Part shown: one piece after another, positions 58,537-64,000 of the stretch
Position numbering within the stretch: the first letter of the stretch is position 1
How the letters are laid out: every line of letters begins with the position of its first letter
Assembly: GCA_963924555.1 (NCBI GenBank)
Contig: OZ004585.1
Coordinates: 4,167,488 to 4,231,487 of the forward strand
Reading direction: 5' to 3'
Origin: Crambe crambe
Lineage: Eukaryota; Porifera; Demospongiae; Poecilosclerida; Crambeidae
Length of the DNA stretch: 64,000 nt
Position numbers and translations under genes: made by a program
The notes under the pieces: generated by a model
Told to the model about the DNA's origin: nothing
The model's database searches: none
Seen by the model: the letters and a program-made list of their open reading frames with translations, nothing else

Positions 58537-59873
58537 TCAATTTTTCTTAGTAGTCACTCCATAAGCAGAACATTGTTGGATCCTAATATCACCCTCATGT
58601 GAAGTAGCTGGGACATCTAAATCACAAATCTTCATGTCTTCATAGTTGTGATTGCAGGAATCTGTGACTTGATTTGCTGCTGCATAAGCAGGGCATTGTG
58701 TAAAGCTGTATGTGCTGGAAGGAGCAACAATTTCTTCATATATGACTGTGCTAGGTACAGATTCTACTACAGTTTCAGACGTATTCAATTGAACATGAGC
58801 TTTCCTTGATCTTCCTCTAAAGAAGTGTTTCAATATAACATTGAGCAAGCTCATTATAGACAGCATATGTACCTTAAATCCGTGCATTGCTTACGAGCAA
58901 TAAAAAATTTAAAGATTCCACCAGTTAACAAAACAGTTATTATAAGAAGAGCACCAGCTACTCCAATCACAATGCCTGTACAATTCAATTGAAACTTGGC
59001 AATTCAACCCTCTTCCAGACAAATGTGACAGTACTTGGGAAAAGGTACAACATTAAAAGCTGTTAAACTCTTGTAAAGTTTACAAGCTACATATAAAATG
59101 TACAAGAGATGTAAAATTCAATTGAGTATAACTCAGGAACAAAGTGGTGCATAAATTTGATTTAAAAGCCATGTAAATCTCCAGATTAAGAACTTTAAAA
59201 TGATACCAATAACTCAATTTTGAATTTTTGAGCGAAAAGGTACCTTTTCCCAAGTAATGTCACAAATTTCTCCACTCCCTCTCTCTACACACACACGTAC
59301 ACATGCACATGTATGTGCGTAAACACACAAACATACATACTCTCTCTCATTCTATCTGTATACCCACACTGCTAAACAAATATATAGATGCAACCAAGAA
59401 ATATTACGTAATTACTCCACAGTATACCCACAGACTAATACATCATGCATAAGTGAACATCTGCAAGAAAGAAACGTAATCTTCAGCCATCAGGTACATA
59501 ACTCATCCCTACTAGTTACATTATTCTGTTACTAGCTAGAGTAGATAAAGATGACCAAAAAAAAAAAAAGACTGGAGTGCTACTCTTAAAAAAAAGACAC
59601 TCTACAAAGCAGAGACTCTCTAATTCACGTGATAACCAATTTAATGACAAGTGCACTAATAACACGAATCTAGAACCTTCCCTTTTCGTAGCTGACTCTG
59701 GGTCAGGAAATTAATGGGACAGAAACCCAATGATAGGATTGGGTTCTTTGATAACTGTACCAAAATTACTGAGTATTAGGCTATAAAATTATAACATGGT
59801 TCCAATTAGCAGCACAGTGGACAAGATCATTTCCAAAGTTTCATATTTTGTTTCAGCTTTGAAACCCCCTCAA

Positions 59874-59925
<52 letters not shown>

Positions 59926-60452
59926 GGATGAGCTGGAGGGTTTAAGCTCCGTCAGTTGCCGCCACGTAAGAGGGTTGCTGCCACCAGGATTCTGTCTATG
60001 GCCCCAGCTAGTTTTACCCAGCGCAGGATCAGGAATAGAATAAATTATTATTCACTTGAGTAAGATAAAAATCAACTGACAGAAATGAGGTGGACACTTT
60101 TATACCCTTCACCTCGTCAAACTAAACATAGTAACACACACTATAAATAGAACTGCTGTGGAAGGTTCTGGAACCTGAGTTCGTCAACACATACAACATA
60201 TTCACACACACATAAGACATTGATGAGAGGTGACACAATAATGATTAGAACATGCAGGAACAAGGATTAACACATACACATGATGATACAGAATTACACG
60301 AACATAAAGGGCATGTGGTGATTACAGAATTACATACATACATAGATACATACATTCATTACACATGGTGATACAAAATTATACACATACACATGTACAT
60401 TCCCCTACATCGTACCGCCATGGGTCACCTCACGTGGAGGCTGTCCCTCCAC

Positions 60453-60532
<80 letters not shown>

Positions 60533-60767
60533 CCAAAATGCAAATCATTTAGCTGCCGCTGAGTGGTCATGCGCACCTGGTCAAGCCAGGATGCAGGTAC
60601 CCATTTTCAGCTGGGTGGACTGGTGGCATGGTGTTAGATGGATATTCACAGCAAATTAATGCTGGTGAAAAGGAGGATGGATAAACACCATTATGTCACT
60701 GGTGGGACTCGAACTCACAGTCTCCCGCTTACAAGCCCAGAGTGCAAACCACTCACTACCAGTGACT

Positions 60768-60833
<66 letters not shown>

Positions 60834-63211
60834 CAGGCTGATTAGAAGCTATGTACAACAATTTCCCTACTGTATGGTCCCTCAACTTTGATGTCAGGCA
60901 ATTATTATTCCTCTAATTATTGGTTAGAAATATATAGCTAGTTATACTCAATTTTGCTTTTTGAATTATTATGACTTACCAATTATAGTGAAATTTAGTT
61001 GTTGAGGATCCAGAATAAATGTCACTGCTGTACTATTCTCACCTACATGTACGTAGTAAAAGATGCATGGATTCAGTATAAAGAAGGTAGCATTCCGAAT
61101 TTCATGATATATTTTCTTTAAAAATTCTGCCACTCACCTAAATTTAATTCTTGATGAGGATACGCAGACAATGTGATGGTAATGTCAATATTATCTCCCC
61201 TTAGTGATGAAGAGGTCAGATTTTGCTCCACAATGCACTGAATTATGTAGTTTTCCATTATGATGATATTAAGCTCACCAGTACTGATCTCCAAGGTGGA
61301 ATTAATCATGAAACTATTATTATTTATTCTCTCAGTTCTATTAATAGATATCCCATTCTGTTCACAGATATCAGGACCACAAGGTGATCCATTAAATATC
61401 CACCTCACACTGATGTTACTTCCTCTAGCATTGCAATGAAAGATAGCTCTGTCACCATTTGCTACTGTCTGGGATGAAGGGGAGACCATTATTTCACTTC
61501 TCTCTAGAATATAATCAGTGTATAAAAAGTTCCACTAAAGTTGTCCTTACAAACTAGCTACATAGCTAGCTACAATGAGTCCAATTATTAAAACGATGGT
61601 AGCTTTGGAACCACTTAATTTAAACTCTCATTGTTTGGTACCAATATCTCAAAACTTGTGTAATTCTTTGTGTAAATTATATATTTTTTCTCAGTCATAC
61701 ATAAATACCTGTACCTATACTTATCAACTTACCTAGCACACGGACCTTCATGAAAGGTCCTGTCACTTCCCACTGACAGTTCTCAGGAAGAGAGCATCGT
61801 TGCATTCTTAACTTACACTGGAATGTCCTCTGATCAATAAAGTCTGATATAAGTACAGAAAGGGTTCTGTTATCTTGAGAGAGCACATATTCTCTTGACT
61901 CTGTATCATTCATTAACTGCATATGATGTGAATCCACAGTTACTAGTTCCCATATTATAGTATAAAGAGTAGGCAGTGGTATGGGGCATGTCAGCATTGC
62001 ATATGTATCAAGGAACACATCAGTCGAGATAGTTTCATTAGACACATTTGGAACAGCTGCATTAAGATAAGAAAACAATAATTATTTGCTCAGTCAATGT
62101 GCATGTTTCTAATTATGCTTTGGATTTAGCTATGTTGTACCATGCTCCATGTAATGGTTATAACATACCTATAGCTAATTTTAAGTCAATACGTGCACAT
62201 GAGGATAATGTGATATCTAGTGCACTCGGTTACATAATGCACTCACCTTTGGCTTGTGCATATGTAACCTCATGCACTATCGCATCATCCAAATGTGTCT
62301 CATTAAAAGACGTAAAGTATAGGCTTGTCATAAGTGTTTTATTGCTGGTCACATGTCTTGGGTCTAATCAAATTTCAGTTAACTGGTGAAATGCCAAAGT
62401 TTATAAAAGAAGACTTTCAGTTCTGTAAGCACTTGGGACTGAGGCTGGAAGGTCATAGTCCAAGTGGATCTGCCTATGTACAGTACGTATCTTTACCACA
62501 AGTTCCTCAAGTGTGCAATAAAAGTTAATATGTAGATAAAGTACACTCTTCAGAGGATTTGTTGGTCACAATTAAGTCATGTAACTAGCAATTATGTCAT
62601 TACTATACTGACTCTTGGTGCATGGTTACATAGGTACCTATTGTAAGTGACATGCTAGCAATTGCTCTTTTAATATTATGTTACGTAGAAACTGAATCCT
62701 TTGAGATTATGCAAGATCTCTTAGGGTTCTAATTCATGTTTCTCAATCAGCTATGAATTTTAAACAGGTTATTAAAGCTACTGCAAAACTAATAGCTGTG
62801 CAGGCACAGTTAGTAGCTACGTAAACTGCAACGCTCTTTTACATGCACTCATTAATAGCTAACTATATAATTATTGTGTAGATAATATTACTATAACTAA
62901 CCATAGAACATGACAGATTCAGAGTGTTCTCCTCGTATTTCACAACGAATATTAACTTCAAAATCTGCTGCTATGTCGTATGTCAGATAGTCTTCAGTGA
63001 CATCTGTAGGTTGCTCCATCAATAACTCATCACTAGTATTATAAAACTTGAATCTTGCTTTGGTGTCAGCCACACCACTGTCAGCAATACATTCGAGCCT
63101 TAGTACATTTGGAGCTTCCCTTGATGGCAAGTAATGGTCCAGAGTAGGAATGCCTAGAATGACGTGGATGGAGCACCAAACTAGAGTGTAGATGAACAAA
63201 GATGCCATCAT
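58537..63211 (-). CDS. IgR10: three-Ig-domain receptor with short tail
   Basis: Predicted 481-aa type I membrane protein. Exons: 63211-62902 (signal, D1; 1-103), 62056-61733 (D2, 104-211), 61503-61138 (D3, 212-333; four residues longer than usual near GELNIIIMENY), 61042-60980 (stalk, 21), 58975-58873 (membrane exon, 103 nt: three extra codons giving IFKFFIARKQC), 58816-58537 (tail, stop). Junctions are GT/AG and the summed lengths stay in frame. The tail carries V-I-Y-E-E-I and Y-E-D-M. D2 and its intron are very close to IgR1. The stalk-membrane intron is expanded to 2 kb by CA repeats, a SINE-like unit and a MITE. It is the short-tailed partner of IgR9. Confidence 0.86.
59024..59264. mobile_element. 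241-bp MITE-like element in IgR10 intron
   Basis: Terminal inverted repeats tgtgacagtacttggg and, inverted at the right end, tgtgacattacttggg, extending through aaaaggtac on both sides (one mismatch). Flanking DNA (cttccagacaaa / tttctccac) is contiguous in paralogues at 5.87 and 13.87 kb, confirming insertion. No ORF. Confidence 0.75.
59874..59923. repeat. (CA)n microsatellite
   Basis: About 50 bp of uninterrupted CA repeats. Confidence 0.95.
60454..60831 (-). mobile_element. tRNA-derived SINE-like unit between (CA)n tracts
   Basis: On the minus strand, from about 60769 to 60697, the sequence begins ggagtcactggtagtgagtgg and includes tgagttcgagtcccacc. These fit the A- and B-box elements of a tRNA-type polymerase III promoter. 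gtcactg and cagtgac at the two ends can pair as an acceptor stem, and the loop cttgtaa would give a TGT (Thr) anticodon, but the anticodon stem pairs poorly. An unrelated body of about 170 bp follows (tgaaaatgggtacctgc), ending in a (TG)n tract at 60528-60454. This is the layout of a tRNA-derived SINE. A second CA tract (60769-60831) borders it. Confidence 0.55.
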
Positions 63212-64000
63212 GAGATTTTTCTTGCTTCAGATAGAGAGACGTGCACGCAGACTAACATTGCGTCAATTTTCATGATGCCATTTAGCTAATTGTAGCTATT
63301 ATGACTATATATGGCATGAATAGCTGGAAAATGGAATGGCTTATGCTGTATGTTGGATTATATTTTTAAAAACTTATTACTATTTTATATACACACAAGC
63401 AGTCACCGTTGACATGAAAGGTTCTCAAACGTTTTCCAACTGGGATTCACCAGTTTACATGTACATATACAAACAACATTAAATCATTTTCAATGCAGAG
63501 TGAGTACAAATTTTAGCAGGCTATAAGAGGTATGTGCAACTGATGATGATTTTAGCTGCTGGTAAACTAACATAGAGAGTGCAAGAGAGCAATGATCAAG
63601 GAGGGGCAAGAAATGAGATGTGGCATAATTACTATTAATTAGGTGTACAGCACTATCCATGCCATCAGTGTATGGTTGTCCTGTTATCCTTATCATGCAT
63701 GCTAGCTACAATATATAGCTATATCTATGCTGGACTGTGAAGTCTGATGGTTATGATAAAATAGTACTCCCTCGTTAGAATGTTATAGGTTAGATGAATG
63801 GATAGAGTCATTGGATTGTGTGTGCATGTGTTCATGTAAAGAAAATAAAAGAATTAGGTTGATACGACCTTTGTCCATCCCCTTGTAGAGTCCCCTAATT
63901 GGACAGTAGATAGTTCTTTATTATTAATTTTAAATAGAACATAATATACAGTACTGAAAATCACATGTTATAAGCCAGGGTGGGACCACTCCCTATGGGT
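63212..64000. other. Upstream region of IgR10
   Basis: No exon recognised. It should include the IgR10 promoter. The far part resembles 42.66-43.0 kb (old upstream flank of IgR7). The array may continue beyond the right edge. Confidence 0.55.

Larger units (their letters stand above)
59265..60979. other. Expanded intron of IgR10
   Basis: Sequence not found in paralogous introns. It includes three CA microsatellites (59874-59923, 60454-60528, 60769-60831) and a tRNA-like unit. No exon recognised. Confidence 0.6.

Noticed and set aside
60697-60769. Functional tRNA-Thr gene
   Set aside because: The anticodon stem pairs poorly and an unrelated body with a TG tail follows, so a SINE or tRNA pseudogene is more likely.

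Overview
The window is metazoan nuclear DNA: AT-rich, with intron-containing genes, CA microsatellites, foldback elements and two large retroelements. There is no prokaryotic gene organisation. The general look (frequent tagctagc/acgtac/catgta words, short introns, Ngaro-type and mag/SURL-type retroelements) suggests an early-branching animal, most likely a demosponge. That assignment is inference and was not checked by a search.

The window is dominated by one tandem array, entirely on the minus strand, of at least ten paralogous immunoglobulin-like transmembrane receptor genes (numbered IgR1 to IgR10 here from left to right). The design is constant. Exon 1 encodes a signal peptide plus Ig-like domain D1, exon 2 encodes D2, exon 3 encodes D3, and a short exon (60-105 nt) encodes a stalk. 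The end comes in one of two forms: (a) a long exon with a Gly/Val/Ile-rich membrane span and a roughly 240-305-residue tail carrying many Y-x-x-I/V/L motifs, or (b) a 94-103-nt membrane exon followed by a roughly 90-residue tail exon carrying V-I-Y-E-E-I. All junctions around the Ig and stalk exons are phase 1. I traced open frames and GT/AG junctions for IgR2 (486 aa), IgR3 (639), IgR5 (652), IgR6 (467), IgR9 (588) and IgR10 (481). IgR1 runs off the left edge. IgR4, IgR7 and IgR8 are broken.

Layout: IgR1 1.4-3.6 kb (long tail inferred, off-window); IgR2 5.4-8.3 short; IgR3 9.7-13.1 long; IgR4 pseudogene 13.4-16.5 short; IgR5 18.1-23.5 long; intact Ngaro/DIRS-like tyrosine-recombinase retrotransposon 24.5-30.8, itself carrying a 738-bp inverted-repeat element with a decayed RecQ-like helicase fragment; IgR6 30.9-33.8 short; IgR7 pseudogene 34.8-42.4 short, cut by a 449-bp palindrome and a Ty3/gypsy insertion; IgR8, an old divergent pseudogene, 44.8-50.2; IgR9 51.8-56.9 long; IgR10 58.5-63.2 short. 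Long- and short-tailed genes therefore alternate, apart from the broken run IgR6-7-8.

The likely theme is a paired-receptor or allorecognition-like locus: near-identical ectodomains are coupled to two signalling tails. The clearest case is IgR5 and IgR6. Their D1 is identical and D2/D3 are nearly so, yet one has the long tail and the other the short tail, explained by a tandem duplication of about 3.9 kb. The Ngaro element sits in one copy only, so the other copy is its empty site. Function (allorecognition, immunity or adhesion) is inference from architecture and cytoplasmic motifs; no ligand or expression evidence is available.
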